From Gluconobacter cadivus (GTDB lineage: Bacteria > Pseudomonadota > Alphaproteobacteria > Acetobacterales > Acetobacteraceae), in assembly GCF_015244745.1 (NCBI RefSeq), contig NZ_JABCQI010000010.1, forward strand, positions 1 to 64,000: 64,000 nucleotides of DNA, given 5' to 3'. This document shows, piece by piece, positions 52,857 to 61,560 of this stretch. The position numbers and the translations under genes were made by a program. Position 1 is the stretch's first letter. Every line of letters starts with the position of its first letter. The notes under the pieces are model-generated. The model ran no database searches, was not told where the DNA came from, and saw nothing but the letters and a program-made list of their open reading frames with translations.

Positions 52857-53285
52857 ATGACGGATTCACTAGATCAGGCTCTGCTCGACATCCTGCGTCG
52901 CAATGCGCGCACACCTACCGCCGCGCTAGCGCGCAGACTGGGGATTTCACGCACAACCCTTCAGGGACGTATGGAACGTCTGGAGCGACAGGGCCATATT
53001 CGCGGCTACACACTTGTGGAAAATACTGACGACGACCTGCTGCGTGCACATGTCTCAATCGTCATCACGCCGCGCCATAGCCAGAAAGTGGAGCGGGACC
53101 TGAAAACGCTTCCCGAACTCCGCGAATTACACGCAGTCAGCGGTGCCTCGGACCTGATCGCCCTGCTGGGCGCAGCAACCACCGAGGCCATCAACCGTGC
53201 CATTGACGACATCGGCCAGATGGAGGGCGTAGAAAGAACGGTGTCCGCCATCATCCTCTCCACACGCTTCCGTAGAGGGAGTTAA
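52857..53285 (+). CDS. Lrp/AsnC-family transcriptional regulator
   Basis: A 142-residue regulator. Helix-turn-helix DSLDQALLDILRRNARTPTAALARRLGISRTTLQGRMERLERQGHI, followed by the RAM ligand domain (HVSIVITPRHSQKVERDLKTLPEL, HAVSGASDLIALLGA). An upstream TTG frame start at 52836 falls inside the palindrome, so the ATG at 52857 was chosen. The divergent saccharopine dehydrogenase-like gene is the probable target; the effector may be lysine or a related amino acid. Confidence 0.92.
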   Translation: MTDSLDQALLDILRRNARTPTAALARRLGISRTTLQGRMERLERQGHIRGYTLVENTDDDLLRAHVSIVITPRHSQKVERDLKTLPELRELHAVSGASDLIALLGAATTEAINRAIDDIGQMEGVERTVSAIILSTRFRRGS

Positions 53286-53289
53286 TTCC

Positions 53290-54828
53290 TCAGAGGGCGG
53301 CGTTGAATACCAGCCCCAGAACCGCGGCATCCTTGTAGCGGGTCGTTCCGCCAAGGCGGTTGAAATACTGGAAGTCCGGCTGAAGCGTCAGACCCGTCAT
53401 GATGTGATAGCTGTAGAAAAACTCGTAAATGTTCTCATGGGACTGAATGCCATGCGGGACCCCGAAATTGGTGGACTGGAACGGCAGACCATTATCGAAC
53501 GATGCTTCTTGCTGTAGGGTCGCAGCTCGGCTGAAGTTCATCCACTGATACGCAATACCCCACGTATCCAGCGGACGCCCCCACAGCTTTCCGGTATCAA
53601 GCAGAGAGCCAACCAGATGGTGGTTCATCGCCGAGGTTTGGCCTGAGGCATAGGAATAATATCCCGCCAGCATGAGGCCGTTCATCGGGCCATCGCCATG
53701 CCGGATCAGCATCTGATCCATCAGCACCCAGACAGACGTCTGACCGCTCTGATAGCGCGGGCTACGTCCGCTCAGCACCCAGGCCTGTCCAGAACCGTCA
53801 TCATACAGATCGTGATAGCGCGAATTGTCGTACATGGCGCCGACCTTGTAATGGCCGATCAGCTTGTCCTTACCAAACTCCGGAATCCAGCCCAGTTCAA
53901 CCTCGGTGGAGAGCTTTCCAAGCCCGCTCTGCGCCCAGGACCAGCCGGAAATACCGCCATTATAGGAATGGGGAGACACGGCAAACAGACCGCCCATCAG
54001 ATAGAGATGCGGGTTCGGCATCAGACGCAGAACCGTTCCCATATTGCCTGACGGCCAGTCACGGCCGCCATTGAGATACTTGGTGGGCGTCACGTTTCCG
54101 CACATGGAGACGTTCGTAAAGCTGCAAAGCCAGGGAGAGTTGTTGAAGAACGTGCCCGTCGGGATCCAGCCCGCTGCCAGATCCACCTTCCGGTTGAACC
54201 ACGCTTTTTCTCCGTATGCCCAGACGAGATGCGCCACGACATTGCCACGCGCGCCATAGATCTGCTGAGCCTGCGTGACGTTATCGCCGATATCACCGCT
54301 CAGATTCCGGCCATGTCCGTTCACCATGAGCGTATGCAGCCACAGATCCTTCGACCAGTCGCCACCCAGAATCTTGTGCCAGTCCAGATCAACCGTCACG
54401 CCGACCTGCCCGGCATTGGTCTCGGTCTGGTGACGGCCGCCCGTCACATTGCCCATAAGACTTTCATACACATCCACCGCAACATAGATGCCATGCTTCT
54501 GAAGCCAGGGCTGCACCCCTCCCCAGGTCCCGAACATATGGGTCGTGCCGTAAGGCGCACCAAAGGACGGCGGTCCGTATGGAGACTGGAGGAAACCCGG
54601 AATGGTCGTGGACAGCGGAGGAACCGGCTGCGTCTCCGACCCCATGGGGGCAGGATTCGTCAGATCTTCCGAACTGGCCTTGCTCTTGCTGCTCTGCGCC
54701 TCAGCAGTACCGGTCCCCATCGTGAGCACCCCCAACCCGCAGGCGAAAGCGAACGACAGAGCGGAACCGGACCGACGATAAGCCGTACCAGCAGAAACCA
54801 ACGTCAGGAATTTACTCACATGCCTCAA
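53290..54828 (-). CDS. Carbohydrate-selective porin, OprB family
   Basis: A 512-residue outer membrane porin for sugars. A signal region (SGSALSFAFACGLGVLTMGTGTAEA) and a Ser/Pro-rich linker precede the barrel. OprB features include FGTWGGVQPWLQKHGIYVAVDVYESLMGNVTGG, AGWIPTGTFFNNSPWLCSFTNVSMCGN and the C-terminal YEFFYSYHIMTGLTLQPDFQYFNRLGG. Oxidative sugar use in the periplasm of these bacteria depends on this class of porin. It converges with the Lrp gene, 4 bp apart. Confidence 0.93.
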   Translation of the reverse strand: MRHVSKFLTLVSAGTAYRRSGSALSFAFACGLGVLTMGTGTAEAQSSKSKASSEDLTNPAPMGSETQPVPPLSTTIPGFLQSPYGPPSFGAPYGTTHMFGTWGGVQPWLQKHGIYVAVDVYESLMGNVTGGRHQTETNAGQVGVTVDLDWHKILGGDWSKDLWLHTLMVNGHGRNLSGDIGDNVTQAQQIYGARGNVVAHLVWAYGEKAWFNRKVDLAAGWIPTGTFFNNSPWLCSFTNVSMCGNVTPTKYLNGGRDWPSGNMGTVLRLMPNPHLYLMGGLFAVSPHSYNGGISGWSWAQSGLGKLSTEVELGWIPEFGKDKLIGHYKVGAMYDNSRYHDLYDDGSGQAWVLSGRSPRYQSGQTSVWVLMDQMLIRHGDGPMNGLMLAGYYSYASGQTSAMNHHLVGSLLDTGKLWGRPLDTWGIAYQWMNFSRAATLQQEASFDNGLPFQSTNFGVPHGIQSHENIYEFFYSYHIMTGLTLQPDFQYFNRLGGTTRYKDAAVLGLVFNAAL

Positions 54829-55024
54829 ACCGACATCCCCTTACAGAGCCAAAAAATGCGAAAGACAGGGATGCCATGATCGGCACCCTTAAGTAAAATT
54901 CACTTTACAGAAAGAGCTTTGTTGCAGGAAGGCACAAAACAGTGAGACAATTGAAACAATAAGACTTTATTTTCTAAAATAAGATCACGTTTGTTTTCGT
55001 TACCCCTCCCATCCCGGAATCCTC

Positions 55025-56005
55025 ATGCAGCCTCCCGTCCCCGCTCCAGATGCCATTACCGTCAAAAATCTGCGGAAAATCTATACAGTCCGCGAAGGTG
55101 GAAGCTGGCGCGGGAAGACGCGCGAGATCGTGGCGCTGGACGGAATTTCCTTTTCCGTCCCCAAGGGCCAGATCGCCGGTTTCATCGGCCCGAACGGCGC
55201 AGGAAAATCGACGGCCATCAAAATCCTGTCCGGAATCCTGCGTCCCACCTCCGGCGAAGTGCAGGTGAACGGGTTGGTGCCATGGACAAACCGTGTGGCC
55301 CATGTCGCGCGGATCGGGGTCGTCTTCGGCCAGCGGACCCAACTCTGGTGGGATCTGTCGGTCGGTGAAGGTCTGGCGCTCCTGCGGGATATTTACGGCG
55401 TCGAGCCCGAACGCTTCGCCCGCAACCACGCCCGGCTGGCCGAGGCGCTCGATCTGGGAGCGATCATGGACCAGTCCGTCCGCCAGCTTTCGCTTGGACA
55501 GAGAATGCGCGCTGAAATCGCCGCTTCCCTGATCCACGACCCCGAAATCCTGATCCTTGATGAACCCACCATCGGTCTGGACGCCCCGTCAAAACTCGCC
55601 GTCCGGGCATTTGTCCATGAACTCTGCCGGGACCGGGGCACGACCGTCCTGCTCACCACCCACGATATGCATGATATTGAAGCGCTGGCCGAACGCGTGA
55701 TCGTCATCGGGCATGGGCGCATCCTCGCAGACAGCCCGTTCGAGGACCTACGCATGACAACCCTGTCCGAACGCATTCTCGAACTGGATTTCCACGGCAC
55801 ACCGCCCGAACTGGCGCTCCCGGCAGGCGCAGTCGAAACCGCCCGCGCGCCACACAGCCTCACCATCACGTTCGATCCGCGCCAGATCCCGGCCCCTGCC
55901 CTCGTCGCCCATGTCGGACATCTGTCCGGGCTGGACGATCTGAGGATCAGCCGCCCCTCAATCGACGAGATCATCACACGCTTTTATGCGGACCACGCCG
56001 CATGA
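55025..56005 (+). CDS. ABC transporter ATP-binding protein (viologen/DUF990-type exporter)
   Basis: A 326-residue ABC-2 class ATPase. Walker A GPNGAGKSTAIKILSGILRP, signature LSLGQRMRAEIAASLIHDP, Walker B LILDEPTIGLD, H-loop LLTTHDMHDIEALAERVIVIGHG. The leader VKNLRKIYTVREGGSWRGKTREIVALDGISF is typical of the family. It overlaps the first permease gene by 4 bp and is the first of a three-gene exporter operon. The substrate is unknown. Confidence 0.94.
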   Translation: MQPPVPAPDAITVKNLRKIYTVREGGSWRGKTREIVALDGISFSVPKGQIAGFIGPNGAGKSTAIKILSGILRPTSGEVQVNGLVPWTNRVAHVARIGVVFGQRTQLWWDLSVGEGLALLRDIYGVEPERFARNHARLAEALDLGAIMDQSVRQLSLGQRMRAEIAASLIHDPEILILDEPTIGLDAPSKLAVRAFVHELCRDRGTTVLLTTHDMHDIEALAERVIVIGHGRILADSPFEDLRMTTLSERILELDFHGTPPELALPAGAVETARAPHSLTITFDPRQIPAPALVAHVGHLSGLDDLRISRPSIDEIITRFYADHAA

Positions 56006-56826
56006 CGCTCCGCCCTTATTTCACGGCCTTCGGGCTGCAATGGAAGATCGGCCTGCGCTACCGTATCGCGGTCGTGGCCGGATTAGTGGCGCAGATGTGG
56101 TTCGGTGCCGTGACATTAATGGCCTATGCCTCCGTCTATCACGCAGCCCCGGACGTTCAGGCACCGCTCTCGCTGCGACAGGCCATGACCTACACCTGGA
56201 TCCAGCAGTCCCTCTTCACGCTTCTGCCGCTGGGCTGCCTGCCCGCCATCGGAGACGCCGCCAAAACAGGCGCGATCGTCTATGATCTGCTGCGTCCGGT
56301 CGATATGTGGAACTGGTGGCTGTCGGCCAGTCTCGCGCGTCTGCTGGGCAATGCTGTTCCCCGTGCAGTCCTGCTGGCCTGCGTAGCGGGTCCGCTGGCC
56401 ATACTGGTGGGCCTCGGCGCATGGAGCCTCGCACCACCCGCGGATCTGACGGCAGCAGTTCTGTCGCTGCTCTCCATCACGCTCGGCGCACTGCTCTCGG
56501 CCACCATCGTCATGTGGTGGAATATCCTGACGGCCCGCACGCTCTCACCACTCGGCAGTTACGCCGTTGGAACGCCACTGGCCGTACTGCTTTCTGGAAT
56601 GCTCCTGCCGCTGCCGCTCTATCCTGACTGGATCCGTCCCTTCCTGCTCGCACAGCCCTTCGCCGGAATTACCGACATTCCCATCCGCATCTATCTGGGC
56701 ACGCCCATTCCGGGCGGTGTCGCCACAGGGCTGGGCCTTCAGCTTTTCTGGCTGACAACACTCACCCTGCTCGGGCGTCTGTGGATGCGCCAGACGGTCA
56801 ACCGACTGGAGGTGCAGGGTGCCTGA
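56002..56826 (+). CDS. ABC-2 type permease, viologen exporter family
   Basis: A 274-residue membrane protein with six hydrophobic segments, starting MTLRPYFTAFGLQWKIGLRYRIAVVAGLVAQMWFG. It overlaps the ATPase gene (ATGA) and the next permease gene by 8 bp. With the next product it forms a heterodimeric export channel. The family is named for viologen export in some bacteria, but the natural substrate here is open. Confidence 0.88.
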   Translation: MTLRPYFTAFGLQWKIGLRYRIAVVAGLVAQMWFGAVTLMAYASVYHAAPDVQAPLSLRQAMTYTWIQQSLFTLLPLGCLPAIGDAAKTGAIVYDLLRPVDMWNWWLSASLARLLGNAVPRAVLLACVAGPLAILVGLGAWSLAPPADLTAAVLSLLSITLGALLSATIVMWWNILTARTLSPLGSYAVGTPLAVLLSGMLLPLPLYPDWIRPFLLAQPFAGITDIPIRIYLGTPIPGGVATGLGLQLFWLTTLTLLGRLWMRQTVNRLEVQGA

Positions 56827-57646
56827 CATGACACACTCCCGCACGCTCAGCGCCCTTGGTCTCTACCGCCGCATGGCGGGCGCTTCGATCGTCGCACAAC
56901 TCCGCTACCCCGGCACGTTTGCCATTCAGGCCATCGGGAATTTCATCACGACCCTGCTCGGCTTCTTCGGCATCTGGAGCCTCTTCCGCCGTTTCGGCAG
57001 TATCGCAGGATGGGATATCGGCACCGTTGCTGTTCTTTATGGCCTTGTGAACGTGGCGTTTGCCGTGGCTGAAACGCTGGGACGCGGCTTCGAGGTTTTT
57101 GGCGGCGAGTACGTCCGCACCGGCAGCTTTGATCGCCTGCTCCTGCGGCCACGCTCAACCCTGATTCTGCTTCTGGGCCACGAACTGCGCCTGCGCCCCA
57201 TAGGGCGTTTCCTTCAGGGCGCGTTCGTTCTCATCGCGGGATTATGGCTTGCCCCGCACGTCCAGTGGAGCGCCGTTCTAGTTTTGCCGCTCGCCATCGC
57301 AGGGGGAGCGGCCATGTTCCTCGGCGTCCTGATCGGACAGGCCGCACTGTGCTTCATCACGGTCGAGGGGCTGGAAGTCGTGAACGTCCTGACTTACGGC
57401 GGCGTCGAGGCCGGACAGTATCCGCTGACCATGTTCGGACGCTGGCTCCGGCGGTTTATCACCTTCGTCCTGCCGCTCGCTGCCGTCTGCTACTATCCCG
57501 CCCTGTTCAGCCTCAACCATCCCGACCCGCTGGGGGTGCCGACATGGATCGGCGCCTTGTCTCCGATTGCAGGCTTTGCCTTTCTGGGCGTCATGGTCCT
57601 GATCTGGCACCGGGCGGTTGCAGGATATGTTTCCAGCGGAAGCTGA
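56819..57646 (+). CDS. ABC-2 type permease, DUF990 family
   Basis: A 275-residue membrane protein with six hydrophobic segments and the DUF990 segments FEVFGGEYVRTGSFDRLLLRPRSTLILLLGHELRLRP and PLTMFGRWLRRFITFVLPLAAVCYYPALF. It overlaps the preceding permease and ends 9 bp before the convergent HpxZ-like gene. It forms the second half of the exporter channel. Confidence 0.9.
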   Translation: MPDMTHSRTLSALGLYRRMAGASIVAQLRYPGTFAIQAIGNFITTLLGFFGIWSLFRRFGSIAGWDIGTVAVLYGLVNVAFAVAETLGRGFEVFGGEYVRTGSFDRLLLRPRSTLILLLGHELRLRPIGRFLQGAFVLIAGLWLAPHVQWSAVLVLPLAIAGGAAMFLGVLIGQAALCFITVEGLEVVNVLTYGGVEAGQYPLTMFGRWLRRFITFVLPLAAVCYYPALFSLNHPDPLGVPTWIGALSPIAGFAFLGVMVLIWHRAVAGYVSSGS

Positions 57647-57655
57647 CGGCCGGGT

Positions 57656-58060
57656 TTAAGACCCAGTCCCCATCAGCGACACATGCGCGGCAATAATCTT
57701 CCATCCATCGGGCGTGCGGAACCAGGTCTGGCTCTGACGCCCGATCTTTTCGGCCCCGATGCGCCGGAACTCCAGATCCACCGTCGCGACATCCTGCCCC
57801 ACAGCCGTAATGACACGTCGCAGCACCTCCCGCGGCGGTGACCCTCCCGTCCGTGCCCGACGAAAAGCCTGAATCTCCTCAAACCCGTAGAGGTTCTCGC
57901 CTACACCGTAACGAACCGTTTCCGCGCCATCGTAAAAAAGAGCATCCAGTTCATGCAGGATATTCTCGCCCAGCGCCTTTTCATAGCGGTCGGACATCGC
58001 AGTCACGTCCGCAAGAACATGAGGATCATTCAGCGCAGGAAAAGGATTCAGCGTCATCAT
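57656..58060 (-). CDS. HpxZ/AtzH-like protein (SnoaL/NTF2 fold)
   Basis: About 134 residues. ALFYDGAETVRYGVGENLYGFEEIQAFRRAR and RIGRQSQTWFRTPDGWKIIAAHVSLMG closely match the HpxZ (oxalurate catabolism) and AtzH family, an NTF2-like fold linked to amidases of purine and triazine breakdown. The start at 58060 (MMTLNPFPALNDP) has GGAG upstream; a longer start at 58099 is possible. None of the usual hpx or amidase partners are next to it, which is odd for this family. Function otherwise unclear. Confidence 0.85.
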   Translation of the reverse strand: MMTLNPFPALNDPHVLADVTAMSDRYEKALGENILHELDALFYDGAETVRYGVGENLYGFEEIQAFRRARTGGSPPREVLRRVITAVGQDVATVDLEFRRIGAEKIGRQSQTWFRTPDGWKIIAAHVSLMGTGS

Positions 58061-58132
58061 TCGGTCTCCGACAGGACTTTCAGCAAGGTCTTCCATCACG
58101 AAAAAGACATAGCATTCCTTGAAAAAATCACC

Positions 58133-58162
58133 ATCTCGTGAGTTTTCGAAACGTAACGAGAT
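58133..58162. promoter_or_regulatory. 30-bp dyad before the RND operon
   Basis: ATCTCGT at 58133-58139 and ACGAGAT at 58156-58162 are perfect arms; the whole 30 bp matches its reverse complement at 12 of 15 positions, with TTTTCGAAA in the middle. It is 170 bp upstream of the RND gene and 70 bp from the HpxZ-like start. A repressor or activator operator is likely, yet no regulator gene is adjacent. Confidence 0.5.
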
Positions 58163-58335
58163 CTGTACCGTCTTTCGTAAATACTGATTCCTCTCTTCAA
58201 ATCATAAAAAAATTTTAATGGATTTTGAAAAGTAAAAAAAACTCCATAAACCACGATTTAAAAGACGTTGTATTTCATCCCACCTATTGTCCCGGTTTCC
58301 CTTCCTTGCTCAAAATCTGTTGGGAACCGAGCTGA

Positions 58336-61300
58336 ATGAATGCCATCGTCGTCACCGCGCTAAGGCGACCGCTCACCTTTGTCGTCCTGTCGATCATGAT
58401 CGTGCTGCTTGGCGTGATGTCGATCTTCAAGACGCCGACCGATGTTTTTCCAAACATCAAGGTTCCGGTAGTCGCGGCAATCTGGACCTATCCGGGGCTT
58501 CTGCCTCAGGAATTTGCAGGCCGTATCACCTATAACTTCGAACTGGCCGTTACCACGACCGTTCAGAACATCGAGCACATGGAGTCCAGCTCCTATTACG
58601 GTCGCTCGATCGTCAATATCTATTTCCAGCCCGGAACATCGGTCGGCACTGCCGAAGCCGAAGTGTCGGCCATCGCGCAGACCGTGCTGCTCGGGCTCCC
58701 GCCCAAAGTGCCGGCACCGATGATCGTGGCCCTGAATCCCTCTCAGGTTCCGGTCATTGCGCTTCAGATGACGTCTGACAAACAGACGCCATCCGATCTC
58801 TTCAAGCTCGGTGTCATTCGCGTTCGTCCGCTTCTTGCTACGGTTCCCGGCGCCATCGTCGCCCATCCTTATGGCGGCATGGACAGCTTCGTCATGGTCT
58901 CCTTGGACCAGAAGCAGCTTCAGGCTCACCACCTCTCCGCCGCAGACGTTCAGGCTGCCCTGACCGCCCAGAACATCGTTCTGCCGGCAGGTGACCAGAA
59001 GATCGATGCAACGGACTGGATGGTCCAGACCAACGCCGCCCCGGAATCCATGGACGATATCGCCAATATTCCGGTCAAGCGCGTTGGAAATGCGGTCATC
59101 TATGTGCGCGATGTGGCGTCGGTCTATCGCGGCGGACATCCCCAGACGAACCTCGTGCTGGTCAAAGGCCGCCAGGGCGTCGAGATGATCACGCAGAAGG
59201 GTGGCACGGCCTCCACACTCGATGTGGTCGCGGCGACCAAGGCCCTGCTTCCGCGCCTGAAAGCAATCCTGCCGCCTGACGTCCATATCTCCATCTTGTC
59301 CGACGCCTCCATCATGGTGAAGGATCAGATCAAGGATGTGGTTCAGGAAATGATCACCGCGTCGTTCCTGACCGGGATCGTGGTTCTGCTCTTCCTCGGC
59401 TCCTGGCGCTCGACAGTCATTATTGCGACGTCAATTCCGCTAGCCATTCTATGCTCGATCATCGCCCTTGGATGGGCAGGTCAGTCGATCAACGTCATGA
59501 CGCTCGGTGGTCTGGCCCTCGCCGTCGGTATTCTCGTCGACGATGCTACGGTGATGATCGAGAACATCGACGTTCACCTTGAAATGGGCAAGGATCTCGA
59601 AACCGCCATTATTGATGCGGCCAACCAGATCGTCATCGCGACCTTCGTCTCCACGACCTGCATCTGCATCGTCTGGCTGCCGCTGTTCGAACTCGATGGC
59701 GTCGCAGGCTATCTCTTCATGCCGATGGCCCTTGCCATCATGTTCGCGATGATCGCGTCCTTCATCCTGTCGCGAACCCTCGTTCCGACCATGGCGAAGT
59801 ACCTTCTCGCCGGTCATGTGCATCACCCAGTCGGCGCACCCGGCCCGGATGAAGACCCGCACGGTATCCATGACTCTGCGATCGACATCCCCAACCCGCA
59901 CGCAACCCAGCGTCCGCCATCGGGCTTCTTCAGCCGCTTCCAGAAGGGCTTCGAGGCGCGCTTCACCAGCTTTCGTGAAGGATACAACACAATCCTCACA
60001 CGCTGCGTGGAACGCCGTGGCGCCTTTGTCAGCGTGTTCATGGTGCTCTCCATCGCATCCATGGGGCTGTATTTCGTCGCAGGACGGGACTTCTTCCCCG
60101 AAGTAAAATCCGATGCCCTTCAGATGCACATGCGCGCACCGCTCGGAACGCGTATTGAAGTCGCAGGCCGCATCGCCGCCCTCGTGGACGATCGCATCAA
60201 CCAGCTTCTGCCGGGCAAGGTCGAGAACATCATCTCGAACTGCGGTCTTCCCGAAGGACCGCATAACCAGGCCTTCATCCCGACCCCGTCCATTGGGACA
60301 CAGGATTGCGATCTGACGATCGCCCTGAAAAACGCTGAATCTCCGGTCTGGGATTACCGTGCCCTCCTGCGCAAGGATCTCTCCAAGCGCTTCCCGGGAA
60401 CGGTCTTCACCTTCCAGCCTGCGGATCTGACGAACAAGATCCTGAACTTCGGCTCCGCCGCTCCCATCGACATCCAGCTTTCCGGCCCGGATGCCATGGA
60501 GAACTACAACTACGCCAAGCACCTGATCGGACTGATCCGCCAGATCCCGGGCACGGCAGACGTGAACATCCAGCAGACGATGTCCACGCCAACACTGATG
60601 GTGAATGGCAACCGAACCTTCAGTCAGGCAACTGGCGTGACGGAAGCCGATCTTGCAACCAACGAACTGCTGACGCTTGCCGGTTCCGGCGTCGTCGATC
60701 CGCAGTTCTGGCTTGATCCGGTCGACAATGTCACCTTCCCGCTCAACGTCTACACGTCGCAGGATCAGCTCACCCATCTCAATGACCTGCTGACCATCCC
60801 GGTCGACAAGGGAGACGGCGATCCCAACGACAAGACCCAGCTTCTGGGCGCCCTTGCCAATGTCGTGGCAGCCGGCACCCCGGGCGAAGTCTCGCACTAC
60901 AACTCGATGTCCGAAATCGACATCTATGTGAACATCGAAGGCACCGATATGGGTTCCGTGCTGGACAAGGTGCGTCAGGTCGTCGCCCACGACGATCATA
61001 ACAAACCGACCTCCGCCGAAGTCGATATCCACGGTCAGGCCACAACGATGGCAAGCGCCTACAAGCAGCTCATCATCGGTCTCGCGATCTCGATCGTCCT
61101 GATCTATCTGCTGATCGTGGTGAACTTCCAGTCCTGGCTGGACCCGTTCATCATCATTACGGCCCTTCCGGGCGCACTTGGCGGCATCGCCTGGGCGTTG
61201 TTCCTCACGCAGACACGCCTGTCCGTCCCGGCCCTGACGGGCGCCATCATGTGCATGGGAACCGCAACTGCGAACTCGATCCTCGTAGTGTCCTTTGCCC

Positions 61301-61560
61301 GTGAACGCCTCGAAATCCATGGCGATGCGCTTAAAGCCGCTATTGAAGCCGGTTATGGCCGTATCCGCCCGGTCATCATGACAGCGCTGGCCATGGTCGT
61401 GGGCATGATCCCGATGGCGACATCGAACTCGACCAATGCGCCCCTCGGCCGCGCCGTGATCGGCGGCCTGATCGTCGCAACAATCTCGACCCTTCTCTTT
61501 GTTCCCTGCGTCTACGCAATCCTCCACAACCGCACATCGCGTCAGAAGGAAATCGCCTGA
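58336..61560 (+). CDS. RND-family efflux permease
   Basis: A 1074-residue resistance-nodulation-division pump with two similar halves of six membrane helices, each with a large periplasmic loop. The proton-relay aspartates are present in LAVGILVDDATVMIENID. VVTALRRPLTFVVLSIMIVLLGVMSIFKTPTDVFPNI is the usual start of this class. It resembles the wide-substrate RND permeases that pair with MFP and OMF proteins, encoded next. Substrates are probably hydrophobic drugs or metabolites. The following gene starts on the last base of the stop codon. Confidence 0.95.
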   Translation: MNAIVVTALRRPLTFVVLSIMIVLLGVMSIFKTPTDVFPNIKVPVVAAIWTYPGLLPQEFAGRITYNFELAVTTTVQNIEHMESSSYYGRSIVNIYFQPGTSVGTAEAEVSAIAQTVLLGLPPKVPAPMIVALNPSQVPVIALQMTSDKQTPSDLFKLGVIRVRPLLATVPGAIVAHPYGGMDSFVMVSLDQKQLQAHHLSAADVQAALTAQNIVLPAGDQKIDATDWMVQTNAAPESMDDIANIPVKRVGNAVIYVRDVASVYRGGHPQTNLVLVKGRQGVEMITQKGGTASTLDVVAATKALLPRLKAILPPDVHISILSDASIMVKDQIKDVVQEMITASFLTGIVVLLFLGSWRSTVIIATSIPLAILCSIIALGWAGQSINVMTLGGLALAVGILVDDATVMIENIDVHLEMGKDLETAIIDAANQIVIATFVSTTCICIVWLPLFELDGVAGYLFMPMALAIMFAMIASFILSRTLVPTMAKYLLAGHVHHPVGAPGPDEDPHGIHDSAIDIPNPHATQRPPSGFFSRFQKGFEARFTSFREGYNTILTRCVERRGAFVSVFMVLSIASMGLYFVAGRDFFPEVKSDALQMHMRAPLGTRIEVAGRIAALVDDRINQLLPGKVENIISNCGLPEGPHNQAFIPTPSIGTQDCDLTIALKNAESPVWDYRALLRKDLSKRFPGTVFTFQPADLTNKILNFGSAAPIDIQLSGPDAMENYNYAKHLIGLIRQIPGTADVNIQQTMSTPTLMVNGNRTFSQATGVTEADLATNELLTLAGSGVVDPQFWLDPVDNVTFPLNVYTSQDQLTHLNDLLTIPVDKGDGDPNDKTQLLGALANVVAAGTPGEVSHYNSMSEIDIYVNIEGTDMGSVLDKVRQVVAHDDHNKPTSAEVDIHGQATTMASAYKQLIIGLAISIVLIYLLIVVNFQSWLDPFIIITALPGALGGIAWALFLTQTRLSVPALTGAIMCMGTATANSILVVSFARERLEIHGDALKAAIEAGYGRIRPVIMTALAMVVGMIPMATSNSTNAPLGRAVIGGLIVATISTLLFVPCVYAILHNRTSRQKEIA

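Noticed and set aside
59449-61527. 692-codon open frame on the minus strand
   Set aside because: It lies entirely opposite the RND permease, has low-complexity Arg/Asp/His-rich composition and no domain; such antisense frames are usual opposite high-GC genes.
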